From Pseudomonas tremae (lineage in GTDB: Bacteria; Pseudomonadota; Gammaproteobacteria; Pseudomonadales; Pseudomonadaceae): DNA of 64,000 nt. Positions 8,430 to 17,382 of the stretch are shown piece after piece (positions within the stretch are counted from its first letter, which is position 1; each line of letters opens with the position of its first letter). The stretch is taken from positions 1 through 64,000 of the forward strand of contig NZ_LJRO01000482.1 of the NCBI RefSeq assembly GCF_001401155.1, given 5' to 3'. Below the pieces are notes generated by a model. The model was not told the origin of the DNA. It did not search any database and saw only the letters and a program-made list of their open reading frames with translations. The translations under genes were made by a program, and so were the position numbers.

Positions 8430-9707
8430 ATGAAACTGATGCCCTACTGGCTGGATACCGCGCCTGCATTTGCAGCCGGTGAACGTGATGCGCCCAGTGG
8501 CGAGGTAGATGTGGCAATCGTCGGCGCCGGCTTTACCGGTCTGTCCGCCGCGATTGCGCTTGCCAAAAAAGGCGCGAGCGTGGCCGTGTTCGAAGCAGGC
8601 CTGGTCGGCAATGCGGCTTCCGGTCGCAATGGCGGGATGTGTAACAACGGCTTTGCTCAGGATTACTACGCACTGTCGACTGCCATCGGGCGTGAGCGCG
8701 CGAATATGTTGTACCGCGCCTTTGATGCCGGGGTAAGCAAAGTCGAATCCCTGATCGCGGAGGAGGGCATCGACTGCAGTTTCAAGCGCGTCGGAAAGCT
8801 CAAGCTTGCGGCCAAACCTGAGCACTTTGACAAGCTGGCCCGGTCGCAGGCGCTCATGGAACAGGAGTGTGACCCCGACACCTACATGTTGACGCGCGAG
8901 CAGTTGAGCAGCGAGATCGGTTCGGACCGGTATTTTGGCGGCCTGGTTTTCGGCAAAAGCGCCGGCATGCATGTTGGTCGCTACGGCCAGGGCCTGGCAG
9001 AGGCGGCTGCCCGACGCGGGGTGCGAATCTATGAAAATGCCCCGGTGCTTGGTCTCTCGCGTCAGACTGGCACAGTGCATCAAGTCAAGACGCCGCGTGG
9101 TGAAGTGCGTGCCAAACAAGTGCTGCTTGCGACCGGTACATCCTCGGTGGGCCCCTTGGCGTGGTTTCGCCGACGCATTGTGCCGGTGGGGGCGTTTATC
9201 ATTGTCACAGAGCCCCTTTCAATAGAGGTGCTTGACCGCCTGCTGCCACGCCGACGCATGACCACCGATACGAAAAACTTCGTCAATTACTTTCGGGTTA
9301 CTCCCGACAATCGTTTGCTGTTCGGTGGTCGTGCGCGATTCGCAACTTCCAACCCCGCCTCCGACATGAAAAGCGGGATCATCCTGCAGAAATCGCTGAT
9401 CGAAGTATTTCCGGAATTGAGCAATACACGCATTGATTACTGTTGGGGTGGCATGGTCGATATGACCCGCGACCGCCTTCCTCGAGCCGGTGAGCATGAT
9501 GGGTTGTTTTATTCAATGGGCTACAGCGGCCACGGCACGCATATGTCGACCTATATGGGCGCGATCATGGCCGAAGTTCTCGACGGCCGTTCCGACTTGA
9601 ACCCATGGCGGGACTTTACTTGGCCAGCGATTCCTGGGCATTTCGGGAACCCCTGGTTTCTGCCATTGGTGGGTGCGTATTACCGGTTTCAAGATCTTCT
9701 ACGATGA
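8430..9707 (+). CDS. FAD-dependent amine/amino acid oxidoreductase (DAO family, PuuB-like)
   Basis: A 425-residue flavoenzyme. The N-terminal dinucleotide-binding motif VAIVGAGFTGLSAAIALAK (about residues 28-46) binds FAD, followed by FEAG and ASGRNGGMC, a hallmark of the DAO subgroup that includes gamma-glutamylputrescine oxidase. The C-terminus carries WGGMVDMTRDRLPRAG and GYSGHGTHMS, the conserved FAD-contacting end of this group. Expected reaction: oxidative deamination of a primary or secondary amine with oxygen, giving peroxide and ammonia. No puu pathway genes lie nearby, so the substrate is unassigned. The neighbouring GNAT gene is the only likely operon partner. Confidence 0.85.
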   Translation: MKLMPYWLDTAPAFAAGERDAPSGEVDVAIVGAGFTGLSAAIALAKKGASVAVFEAGLVGNAASGRNGGMCNNGFAQDYYALSTAIGRERANMLYRAFDAGVSKVESLIAEEGIDCSFKRVGKLKLAAKPEHFDKLARSQALMEQECDPDTYMLTREQLSSEIGSDRYFGGLVFGKSAGMHVGRYGQGLAEAAARRGVRIYENAPVLGLSRQTGTVHQVKTPRGEVRAKQVLLATGTSSVGPLAWFRRRIVPVGAFIIVTEPLSIEVLDRLLPRRRMTTDTKNFVNYFRVTPDNRLLFGGRARFATSNPASDMKSGIILQKSLIEVFPELSNTRIDYCWGGMVDMTRDRLPRAGEHDGLFYSMGYSGHGTHMSTYMGAIMAEVLDGRSDLNPWRDFTWPAIPGHFGNPWFLPLVGAYYRFQDLLR

Positions 9708-9898
9708 AATAGCTGCCGGGACGTGAGCACATCAAGTTCGCCATGCACACTGGGTATTTCATAATTCACTCTGGCAAACCCTGGGTAGAAATGCACTGAA
9801 CGCCTTGGCACGACCTGACTCCAAATCTTGTCCCGGCGCTCAAAACCAACATATCGCGTCGATGGATATTTGAATCCTCTGCCAATCAAGGAATTCCC

Positions 9899-10054
9899 AT
9901 GACCGATCCACGTAACGTCGCTCACGACAAAAAAGTCCAGCAAGAGAAAAAGAACCACGGTGAAGAAATTGCGCCAAATGCCGAGCACGCACCTCAGCCA
10001 GGCATGAAGCCTGCGCTCAAACACGATGATGAAGAGCAAGACGAGCAAGCTTGA
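9899..10054 (+). CDS. Small highly charged protein (51 residues)
   Basis: A 51-residue, strongly hydrophilic protein rich in Lys, Glu, Asp and His, beginning MTDPRNVAHDKKVQQEKKNH and ending DDEEQDEQA. AAGGA lies six bases before the ATG. No hydrophobic core is evident, so it is probably disordered. Such small charged proteins are common in Pseudomonas near stress-related genes, and the next gene downstream is also hydrophilic. Function unknown. Confidence 0.65.
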   Translation: MTDPRNVAHDKKVQQEKKNHGEEIAPNAEHAPQPGMKPALKHDDEEQDEQA

Positions 10055-10144
10055 GCCGGGCGCTAGCCTGACCTGATATTGCCGTGTGGCGGCGCTGACT
10101 CAAGTCGGCGGTCGCTGCATACCTTTTAAGAGGAGGTAAATGTC

Positions 10145-10522
10145 ATGCCACGTGGAAGCAAGGACAAATACACCGAAGAACAGAAGCGTAAGGCTGAGCA
10201 CATCGAGGAGTCTTACGAGCACAAAGGCGTACCCAAAGCTCAGGCTGAGGAACGTGCGTGGGCGACTGTCAACAAGCAGTCGGGAGGTGGCGAAAAACCA
10301 GGAGGGTCTGGTCGCAAAACGCCTCTGGCACGCAAGCAGAAAGCCGAGTCCGACTCCGCGAAACGCGCCGCTAAAACCCGACAGGGTCATTCACGAGAAT
10401 CCTCTGCGTCATTGGAGACGCAAACCAAGGCGAGCCTGATGACGGAAGCCCGAAGTCGTAACCTGTCGGGAAGGTCCAACATGACCAAGGCCGAGTTGAT
10501 CGAGGCGTTAAAGAAGAAGTAG
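10145..10522 (+). CDS. Basic hydrophilic protein with a C-terminal Rho-N/SAP-like motif
   Basis: A 125-residue, very basic protein. An excellent AGGAGGT precedes the ATG. The N-terminal half (DKYTEEQKRKAEHIEESYE, then AWATVNKQSGGG) resembles the family often labelled plasmid stabilisation protein in Pseudomonas. The C-terminal about 30 residues (LMTEARSRNLSGRSNMTKA, then ELIEALKKK) look like the small helix-extended-helix of Rho-N or SAP domains, which bind nucleic acid. A nucleic-acid-binding stress protein is plausible; there is no sign of a partner toxin. The 51-residue gene just upstream on the same strand may be co-expressed. Confidence 0.7.
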   Translation: MPRGSKDKYTEEQKRKAEHIEESYEHKGVPKAQAEERAWATVNKQSGGGEKPGGSGRKTPLARKQKAESDSAKRAAKTRQGHSRESSASLETQTKASLMTEARSRNLSGRSNMTKAELIEALKKK

Positions 10523-10588
10523 CTTGCACACTAAATGTGCGTGCGTCTTGATTCGATGGCTTTCGATGACTAAAGCAATTTTTGATCT

Positions 10589-10612
10589 ACTGGGTGTTAA
10601 AAAACACCCAGT
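10589..10612. repeat. Perfect inverted repeat (hairpin)
   Basis: ACTGGGTGTT and AACACCCAGT are separated by four A residues, a perfect 10-base-pair stem. It sits between convergent genes and could stop transcription, but neither side has a T run, so a role as intrinsic terminator is uncertain. Confidence 0.5.
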
Positions 10613-10633
10613 CGTGTTCAGCAATGCGCGCTA

Positions 10634-10792
10634 TCAAGTTGCAGATATGATCGAGATAGCCCCATTTCTTTCAATGAACGCGTACTTGATATCTTTCATC
10701 TCGACGATCCCTTGAGTGGTTCGTGCAGCTTCCATGATGTCTGCTTCGGTGATGCGCACCTCTTTTATTCTGCGCAGCAATGGTTTGCCTAC
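10634..10792 (-). pseudogene. C-terminal remnant of a DUF421 (YetF-like) membrane protein
   Basis: The minus strand reads GKPLLRRIKEVRITEADIME, then ARTTQGIVEMKDIKYAFIE, then RNGAISIISAT and a stop. This matches the cytoplasmic C-terminal domain of DUF421/YetF proteins in pattern (GKP-L, ITE-D, KYA-IE-NG-ISII). The membrane segments and start are missing: upstream on this strand is the stop of the OBAP-like gene. It is a truncated relic with an intact tail. Confidence 0.6.
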
Positions 10793-11562
10793 TAATGAGA
10801 GTGGCCGCCTGTGGGGTCTTTTATCTGAAAGGCGTTGCCGTTACGCCAGGCGTCGGCACCTGCGTCTACCGCCGGTGTCGGAATATCTGCTCGAGACTTT
10901 TTCTCTTCTTCGCTGTTTACGCCGAATCTGGAATCTCTTTGCTGAACCAGCGCGGGCTTTATCTGCCCGTCAGAGGTGAATCCCATCATCAGTTGAGGCA
11001 CGCCCAGCGGAAGAGTCTTGTCGAGGTCCGTATGCCACGTGTGCCAGGTTTTTCCGTAGGTATTCACGAGCTTCTCCATCAATGCATGCTCCGCCGGAGC
11101 AGGAATTCCCGGGGCGATGAGCTGACCTGATTTCACCTCATGCACATGGCTGTGCCACAAGGCCTTCTCGGCGGGCGGGAGCTGCGTGAACAATCGCTTG
11201 CTGATGATGTATTCGACGCCCATCAACTTTGCGTCCTTGACGTTACCGTCGTAGATGACGCACTGGATGACTTCTTCATTCACAATCGAACAATAGTGAT
11301 GAGCTTCCATCTGTGAATGAAGACGACCGTTATAGAAATGGAAGCCGTCAAGGTATGCGTTCAACGCTTTAATGGGTGGGCGTGTCTGGAGAACATTCGC
11401 TCCGGCCTCAAGGACTTTTGTGGAGGCTGTTGCAGGCGCGCCGGGCGCATTAACATTGGAGCCGCTATTGTTGCCTGCGCACGCCACAATGGAGAATGCA
11501 GCGAAGACTGCGAGCGGTAGTCTGATTATTGTTCGTCTCGAGAAAGGGTGTGTGCTGTTCAT
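10792..11562 (-). CDS. OBAP-like (DUF1264) lipoprotein
   Basis: A 256-residue protein resembling oil-body-associated protein (DUF1264) family members, with motifs such as HFYNGRLHSQMEAHHYC, KLMGVEYIIS and LWHSHVHEVKSGQL. The N-terminus has twin Arg (SRRTIIR), a hydrophobic stretch and a lipobox ending VACAG, so it is probably a lipoprotein exported by Tat or Sec. Bacterial members have no settled function; plant members associate with lipid bodies. The stop directly abuts a DUF421 remnant, indicating a past deletion junction just downstream. It is transcribed alone on the minus strand. Confidence 0.75.
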   Translation of the reverse strand: MNSTHPFSRRTIIRLPLAVFAAFSIVACAGNNSGSNVNAPGAPATASTKVLEAGANVLQTRPPIKALNAYLDGFHFYNGRLHSQMEAHHYCSIVNEEVIQCVIYDGNVKDAKLMGVEYIISKRLFTQLPPAEKALWHSHVHEVKSGQLIAPGIPAPAEHALMEKLVNTYGKTWHTWHTDLDKTLPLGVPQLMMGFTSDGQIKPALVQQRDSRFGVNSEEEKKSRADIPTPAVDAGADAWRNGNAFQIKDPTGGHSH

Positions 11563-11640
11563 CTCAACTCCTTGTAATGGCTCGCTTCAAGCAAACGTAT
11601 GATCGATGATCAACCGGTCGACTGACTTCTACGCAAGCTG

Positions 11641-12168
11641 TCACGCGTCGCAGAGGGGCGGGTGTTCATCAATTGAATTTTCCAGGCCCTTCAGCTTCAA
11701 GTGAAAGTAAGGCAGCCTTTCCAATGCATGCAGTGCTGCCTCATGCTGCATGGTTTCTCTGTCGCCAGAGAAACGCTGTATTTCAGTGAATACGCAAGTG
11801 CGCCCTGCATGTACAAAGCCCCAGGCGAAACACACAGTACCTGCCGGAATGCCGTCTACGTCCTCGGTCCCGCACAGGCCGGTCGTTGCAATCGCTACAT
11901 TGGCAGGGCTGTCCTGCAACGCGCCCTCTGCCATCTCTTGAGCAACCTCGACGCTGGTGAGATTGAAGCGCTCGATGGTTTCAGGCTTCACGCCCAAAAG
12001 GCGGTGCTTGGCCTCTGGCGAGTAAACAACGTAGCCGCAGTCGACCAACGAACCGCTGCCGGGAACCTCCGCCAAAAGAGCAACTATGCGACCTGCCGTA
12101 CACGACTCAGCGGTGGCCAGTAGCAAGTTGTGTTGCTGCAGATAACTGACGGTTTCACTCGCAGGCAT
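11641..12168 (-). CDS. CinA C-terminal-type amidohydrolase (PncC-like)
   Basis: A 175-residue stand-alone CinA C-terminal domain. Family members of this form (PncC) hydrolyse nicotinamide mononucleotide to nicotinate mononucleotide and ammonia for NAD recycling. Conserved motifs: ATAESCTAGRI near residue 20, VPGSG, and the ATTGLCGTED...GTVCFAW block (usually TG.AGP with GTV). The GP-type residues are altered here to LCGTEDVDG, a departure from the canonical PncC loop, so this is likely a paralogue rather than the housekeeping enzyme. The ATG begins the conserved domain directly. Nothing nearby links it to NAD metabolism. Confidence 0.75.
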   Translation of the reverse strand: MPASETVSYLQQHNLLLATAESCTAGRIVALLAEVPGSGSLVDCGYVVYSPEAKHRLLGVKPETIERFNLTSVEVAQEMAEGALQDSPANVAIATTGLCGTEDVDGIPAGTVCFAWGFVHAGRTCVFTEIQRFSGDRETMQHEAALHALERLPYFHLKLKGLENSIDEHPPLCDA

Positions 12169-12490
12169 GAGCGTGTTTTCTCACCTTTCAGGTTGTACGA
12201 CTATTTTTTAGGACAGATGAAAAACAGCTTCGTCTCGACTTTTTCGACAGGTATTGCGCGGCCACGACAGTCGAATTATTGAATCGATATCAACCAGGGC
12301 AGTCTAGAGTCATGCGCACCCGAATCACGACCACGCTGGTAATGAGGCGCTTTGACAACGGTAACCGAATAATTGCCGGCCTCCAGGCTGTCAGGAAGTG
12401 GTATTGGCTGCTGCGGATTGCATTGACCCAACGGTCTTTTCCAACGCTCTTCTTCCCACCCGCAACACGTTGACGTCGATGAGGAAAGCA
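12169..12490. other. Divergent intergenic region
   Basis: This separates the CinA-like gene (minus) from the hybrid kinase gene (plus) and should carry both promoters. The frame of the kinase is open upstream to 12398, but AGGAAAGC lies directly before ATG 12491, so the extra codons are not counted. No regulatory site is recognised. Confidence 0.35.
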
Positions 12491-14680
12491 ATGCCCTATA
12501 GTGATGGAGTAGAGCACCTGACCAAGGCCGAACTCATGGCCGAGGTCTTACGCCTGCGCGCTGAAACTACAGGCAAGGAACAAAGCCTCCGACACACCAG
12601 CAAGGTCAAACTCGACCTGACAGAAACACCTGCCTCCGAAGTCACGTTGCGCCAAAGCCATGAGCTTTTTAGAACCATCCTCTACACAATCGAAGCCGCC
12701 TTCGCCATTGTCGAGGTGAAGTTTGACGAGCACGACAAGCCAGTGAATTATCGCTTCCTAGAGGCCAATCCTGCCTTCGAGCGGGAAGCCGGTGTCAATC
12801 TGCGCGGCAAGTGGGTGACAGAGTTTGCGCCTGACCTCGAGCCGTTCTGGTTTGAGATATACGGTCACGTCGCAAAAACCGGGGAGCCGAAAACGTTCGA
12901 GAATTACGCCAGAACATTCAACCGTTGGTTCGACGTGAGAGCCGTACAGGTGGGCAATCCTGACGACCGCCAGATTGCGATATTTTTCAGTGATGTGACT
13001 GAGCGGCGCAAAACTCAGGAGCGTTTGCGAGCCAGTGAAGCCCTGGCGCGTGAAAGTGTCGAGCGGGTGCAACTAGCACTTGCGGCCGGTGCCATTATCG
13101 GCACGTGGCACTGGGACCTTATCAGTGATGATTTCACCGTTGATGAGCCCTTTGCCGAGTCCTTTGGCCTGGATCAGGCAATAGGTCGGCAAGGGCTGAC
13201 ACAAACGCAGGTCCTGTCCACCGTACACCCTGATGACAGAGCGGGTATTACTGCAGCTATTGCACAAGTGATAGCGAGTGGCAGCGCCTACGTACATCAA
13301 TATCGTGTTCGCCGCCCGGACGGTAATTACTATTGGATCGAGGCCAATGGCCGGGTTAACCGGGCTGAGGACGGAACGGCACTTAGTTTGCCGGGTGTTC
13401 TGATAGACCTGGAAGAGCGCCGTGCCCTGGAAGCAGAGCGTGACAGGGCGATAGCAGATTTGCGCATGCTTAATGAAACACTGGAGCAGCGCGTTGCCGA
13501 GCGCACTGAAGAACTGATGCGATCCGAAGAGCAACTGCGGCAATCGCAGAAGATGGAGGCAGTGGGGCAGCTTACCGGGGGCCTGGCCCACGATTTCAAT
13601 AATTTGTTAGCCGGCATCTTGGGCAGCCTTGAGCTTATGAACGCTCGTTTCGCACAAGGCAGGCTCACAAACATCGATAAGTATATGGCGGCGGCGCTTG
13701 GGGCGACAAAGCGCGCCGCAGCACTTACGCACCGCCTGCTGGCGTTTTCGCGCCGCCAGATTCTTGCGCCGACCGCGACTGACGTCAACGAACTCATCGG
13801 CGGCATGATTGATCTGCTCCAGCGTACGGTAGGTCCAAGTGTGCAGATCAAGACAGCCAAAGTCTCGGATCTATGGCTGGCATTGGTTGATCCTTCTCAA
13901 CTGGAAAATGCCTTGTTGAATCTGTGCATCAATGCACGTGACGCGATGCCTGACGGGGGCACTATTGTCATTGAGACGGCTAACCGTTCAATCGACGCGA
14001 AGGCCTCTTTACGCCAGGACATGCCTGAAGGAAATTATCTGTCGTTAAGTGTATCGGACACCGGAACGGGCATGCCTCCCGAGGTCATCGCCAAAGCGTT
14101 CGAACCTTTTTTTACCACCAAACCCATCGGTCAGGGTACAGGCCTGGGCTTATCCATGATTTACGGGTTTGCCAAACAATCAAACGGCCAGGTCCGCATT
14201 CACTCGGTTGTGGGAGCAGGGTCGACAGTAACCATCTACTTGCCCCAGCACCAGGGCGGCGTTTGCAATAGCGACTCCAGCTCCGCGCCAGTCGCTAACC
14301 CACGAGCGAAGGAAGGCGAAACAGTGTTGGTCGTCGAGGATGAGCCAACGGTACGTTTGTTGGTCACAGAGGTTTTGGAGGATCAAGGCTATATCGCTAT
14401 TGAAGCAACTGACAGCGCGGGAGGGTTACGGATACTTCAGTCCAACGTGCGCCTGGATTTGCTTATAAGCGATGTGGGGTTGTCTGGCGGTATCAATGGG
14501 CGTCAGATGGCCGACGCAGGCCGTGTAACGCGGCCTGGTCTCAAAGTACTCTTCATTACCGGCTATGCGGAGGGCGCGTTGCTTAATGACGGCCAGCTTG
14601 AGGCCGGGATGTCAGTGCTGGCCAAGCCATTTGCGGCCAATGTGCTGATCGCCAGAGTCCAGCAAATGCTCGCTGAATGA
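12491..14680 (+). CDS. Hybrid sensor histidine kinase: two PAS, HisKA, HATPase, receiver
   Basis: About 729 residues with no membrane segment, so a soluble sensor. Order: short coiled-coil, PAS at about 55-180, PAS with PAC at about 195-315 (the second reads HWDLISDDFTV and VHPDDRAG), a coiled-coil (LNETLEQRVAERTEELMRSE), a dimerisation domain with phospho-acceptor His in GGLAHDFNNLLAGI, an ATPase domain (NLCINARDAMP for the N box, SDTGTGMP for G1, GQGTGLGLSM for G2), and a C-terminal receiver with phospho-Asp in LLISDVG. HDFNN kinases of this type often phosphorylate their own receiver and a separate regulator. No regulator gene is adjacent. Signal unknown; neither PAS domain shows the LOV cysteine motif NCRFLQ. 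Confidence 0.88.
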   Translation: MPYSDGVEHLTKAELMAEVLRLRAETTGKEQSLRHTSKVKLDLTETPASEVTLRQSHELFRTILYTIEAAFAIVEVKFDEHDKPVNYRFLEANPAFEREAGVNLRGKWVTEFAPDLEPFWFEIYGHVAKTGEPKTFENYARTFNRWFDVRAVQVGNPDDRQIAIFFSDVTERRKTQERLRASEALARESVERVQLALAAGAIIGTWHWDLISDDFTVDEPFAESFGLDQAIGRQGLTQTQVLSTVHPDDRAGITAAIAQVIASGSAYVHQYRVRRPDGNYYWIEANGRVNRAEDGTALSLPGVLIDLEERRALEAERDRAIADLRMLNETLEQRVAERTEELMRSEEQLRQSQKMEAVGQLTGGLAHDFNNLLAGILGSLELMNARFAQGRLTNIDKYMAAALGATKRAAALTHRLLAFSRRQILAPTATDVNELIGGMIDLLQRTVGPSVQIKTAKVSDLWLALVDPSQLENALLNLCINARDAMPDGGTIVIETANRSIDAKASLRQDMPEGNYLSLSVSDTGTGMPPEVIAKAFEPFFTTKPIGQGTGLGLSMIYGFAKQSNGQVRIHSVVGAGSTVTIYLPQHQGGVCNSDSSSAPVANPRAKEGETVLVVEDEPTVRLLVTEVLEDQGYIAIEATDSAGGLRILQSNVRLDLLISDVGLSGGINGRQMADAGRVTRPGLKVLFITGYAEGALLNDGQLEAGMSVLAKPFAANVLIARVQQMLAE

Positions 14681-15123
14681 AACGCGAGCTGATGGCGTTT
14701 TTTGCCGGTAGACCTGGCTGACAAGCGACACCATTACTTCCTGAAAGGGCAGCGCCGATTGGCTCATTGTTGATCACTGTCAGTGATACCGGATGATAAG
14801 TGAGACGTATTCTCATTATTTTCTGGAACCCACTGGTGCAGTGCGACACTCATCTACTCAATTTCCACTGGGTATAGATGATTAGTCTCTGCGGTGTATT
14901 ACATCGATTGAATTATAAAGCCTGCTTATTGATGACCTTTGCACATTGGTGGCAATGAGCTGCTTATTCCCGTCTTCTTATTATCAGTTGGCTTTATTCA
15001 GGGTGTGGCTACGTGCCTTGCGCGTATCGGTTGCTGGCGATCTGGCCAGATGTAAGTAGATGCCCGCTGTTCCAGAGACAACGTTTCATCGCGTGCCCCA
15101 AGACGGATTTACAGGAACGCTTA
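14681..15123. other. Effector operon leader region
   Basis: No gene is seen apart from the hrp box at 14825-14852. The hopAG1 frame is open back to 15013, but residues there do not look like a type III N-terminus. The leader from the hrp box to ATG 15124 is about 270 bases, long for an effector transcript. Confidence 0.4.
14825..14852 (+). promoter_or_regulatory. hrp box upstream of the four-effector run
   Basis: GGAACC is followed after 15 bases by ACACTCA, matching GGAACC-N15/16-CCACNNA with one mismatch. It lies 272 bases before hopAG1. No further hrp box was found before hopAH1, hopAI1 or the fourth gene, so this promoter probably serves all four. Confidence 0.8.
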
Positions 15124-17280
15124 ATGATAAATCCCATAAAATATAATTTCAGTCATCCTGGGTTTTCCGCTGCGCAAAACCCACCTGCTCCAGCGCACCA
15201 GCCTATGCAGGGGCCGTCCGTCAGCAGCAATTGGGTGCCTAACTTTATCTCGCGCGGGCGAGGCAAAAGCGTCCCTCTGAGCCATTTCAACACGGCTGAT
15301 GAGCATCACCTGGCTGACAGGCAACACGCCGTGTTGCAATCGATAGAGGGTAACAAGTTCATGCGGGTGCTGCAGAAGTACACTGCCTCTGAAACAACCA
15401 ACACTGAATTTGCCTTTCTAAGGGATGCGATACCGCGCTATTCCATTGAATTAGCCAAACCATGCTGTCATAAAGTGCTTTACCGGGGCATATCTCTTGA
15501 TAAGCGTTCTGCGCTGGACTTACTGAAACTTCCCCACGGCTATTACAGTCGTGAACTGGCACATGGCCTGGTGCATGGTATGCCGCTGGCAAACGGTGGT
15601 TACACTGGACGAGGCGTGGCCAGTGCCTCTACGGTTTCGGCGATTTCCAGGGGGTTCGCACTGCTCAATGCGGAGAAGAAGAATGAAATACAGGTTCTTT
15701 TTGTACTGAAAGCAATGGGGCCTGTGCCAGCGCTCCGACACAGCGGTGCCAAGGGTGTGACACTCAGTACAAGCCGATTGCCGTCATCGGTGGCGGGCAA
15801 GAGTGAACACGAAGTCATTCTGGATATCACCAACCGGTACGAAGTTACGCAGGCTTATCCGGAGGGTGATGGCATCACCGTTGAGATGACTGTTTTGGGA
15901 CGCTCGAAAAGGGCTGTCGAACTCGCCGCACCCGAGACTGATAAATGGGAACAGCTTTCCCGGGCCAAGGGATCTAACCCGGGCGGTTTGTTCCGGGCGC
16001 CCAATGGCATCAAGTGGTATGTGAAGACCGGGCGCCTTACGAATAACTACACCGATAACTACATGGATCGTTTTCGCAACGAGCTGCTCGCTTCCAGGCT
16101 GTATATCGCTGCAGGCATTGACGTTCCCGAAATAAGACTCGCGCTCCGTGATGGCAAAACTGCGTTAATTTCCAGAGTGCTCGAAGGGAATCACAAAGGC
16201 GTTGTCGCTATGGCGAGAAGCGGCCAGTTGATGAAAGGGTTTGCCGTGGATGCCTGGTTGGCCAACTGGGATGTCGCGGGGCTTGATCTGGACAATATTC
16301 TGTTTACCCAGGATCACACGCCTGTGCGTATTGATCTGGGCGGCGCGATGATTTTCAGGGCAGGCGGAGAGCGCAAGGGAAGCCAGTTTAGCGCCACGCC
16401 TATGGAGCTGGTGACCATGCTGTCAAGGAAAGACAACACGTCAAGTCGTGTTTTTCAGTACATCGAGCGTGATCAGATCCGTGCTGGTATTACGGCGATA
16501 GAACAAATAGCCGACGTGCATATCAGAGAGCTCTGCTTGAACCACGGTCCTGGTAATAGCCTCGAACGCGCTGCGCTCGGAGAAATGTTGATCAGAAGGA
16601 AGAAGTGGCTTGTCAGTGTGAAGCAGGAACTTCCTCATATTCACCCCCGGAAGAATGAGCATGGCCAGGTAGTTACCGTTAAAACCCCCACGTCGCCCAC
16701 GACGGCTAATACATGGAACACTCCAGACAGGACGGCGGTTTTCGTACCTCACCATTTTGCCAGTGGCAGCCTGAACAACATACCGTTCACCTCATGGCGG
16801 TGTCCCGAAACCCTTCCGGGTTGGCGCCAGATTACAACCCGCGCTGTGAAGTTCAGAGAGCCGGAATTTCAGAATCATGGCCATCTTCATCCCGCCAGTG
16901 GCGCAGTAATTTTCGAACCTGATGGCAGGATATGGGTCACCGAGCCGACTAATCATGTATTCGGCACTGCTCACTCGTTGCCCAAGGGAAAACAGGAAAC
17001 CGGGCTGAACTTGAGGACTAATGCCGTCAAGGAAGTCTACGAAGAGACCGGTCTTAGGGTTGAACTTCACGGTTTCATTGGTGATTACGACAGAACAACA
17101 TCACGTACCCGCTATTACCTTGCCAGGCGCATCGGTGGAACGCCATCGGATATGGGATTTGAATCCCAAAGTGTCAAGCTGGCAAGGCTTTCCGAGGCCA
17201 ACAAATTGCTGTCCAGTGAACTGGACACCGCCATCTTGCTGGATGCAGCGAAGGTGTTCCAAAAGGCCTCTTTCCACTGA
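15124..17280 (+). CDS. hopAG1: Type III effector HopAG1: ART-like, kinase-like and Nudix-like domains
   Basis: A 718-residue effector. Three regions can be read. (1) Residues about 75-245 resemble an ADP-ribosyltransferase: Arg121 in VLYRGIS, a Ser-rich strand (VASAST, 165-170), and E228-x-E230 in SEHEVIL, the R-S-ExE signature. (2) Residues about 270-500 look kinase-like: Lys301 in KWYVKTG, Glu320 in RNELLAS, Asp383 and Asn391 in NWDVAGLDLDNILF, and Asp404 in RIDLGGAM. (3) Residues about 570-700 form a Nudix-like domain with KEVYEETGL (632-644 region); Glu residues that bind metal are kept, but the usual Arg is Lys and an upstream Glu is Leu. Only the Nudix part is commonly described. N-terminal MINPIKYNFSHPGFSA is Asn/Ser-rich. 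Start ATG 15124 is chosen over the open frame to 15013. First gene after the hrp box. Confidence 0.85.
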   Translation: MINPIKYNFSHPGFSAAQNPPAPAHQPMQGPSVSSNWVPNFISRGRGKSVPLSHFNTADEHHLADRQHAVLQSIEGNKFMRVLQKYTASETTNTEFAFLRDAIPRYSIELAKPCCHKVLYRGISLDKRSALDLLKLPHGYYSRELAHGLVHGMPLANGGYTGRGVASASTVSAISRGFALLNAEKKNEIQVLFVLKAMGPVPALRHSGAKGVTLSTSRLPSSVAGKSEHEVILDITNRYEVTQAYPEGDGITVEMTVLGRSKRAVELAAPETDKWEQLSRAKGSNPGGLFRAPNGIKWYVKTGRLTNNYTDNYMDRFRNELLASRLYIAAGIDVPEIRLALRDGKTALISRVLEGNHKGVVAMARSGQLMKGFAVDAWLANWDVAGLDLDNILFTQDHTPVRIDLGGAMIFRAGGERKGSQFSATPMELVTMLSRKDNTSSRVFQYIERDQIRAGITAIEQIADVHIRELCLNHGPGNSLERAALGEMLIRRKKWLVSVKQELPHIHPRKNEHGQVVTVKTPTSPTTANTWNTPDRTAVFVPHHFASGSLNNIPFTSWRCPETLPGWRQITTRAVKFREPEFQNHGHLHPASGAVIFEPDGRIWVTEPTNHVFGTAHSLPKGKQETGLNLRTNAVKEVYEETGLRVELHGFIGDYDRTTSRTRYYLARRIGGTPSDMGFESQSVKLARLSEANKLLSSELDTAILLDAAKVFQKASFH

Positions 17281-17382
17281 GCCTCAGCTGCTCGGACGCT
17301 GGTGAGCGGTATGGGTTTTTTGAAGCATTGCGAAAAACCGTTTCACCCCAGCGTGTTACGTCCACAGAAACGGAGTAATGAA

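Noticed and set aside
10589..10612. Inverted repeat considered as an intrinsic terminator
   Set aside because: The stem is perfect but no T run follows in either direction, so I list it only as a repeat.
12491..14680. Hybrid kinase considered as a LOV photoreceptor
   Set aside because: Neither PAS domain contains the flavin-binding Cys motif NCRFLQ.
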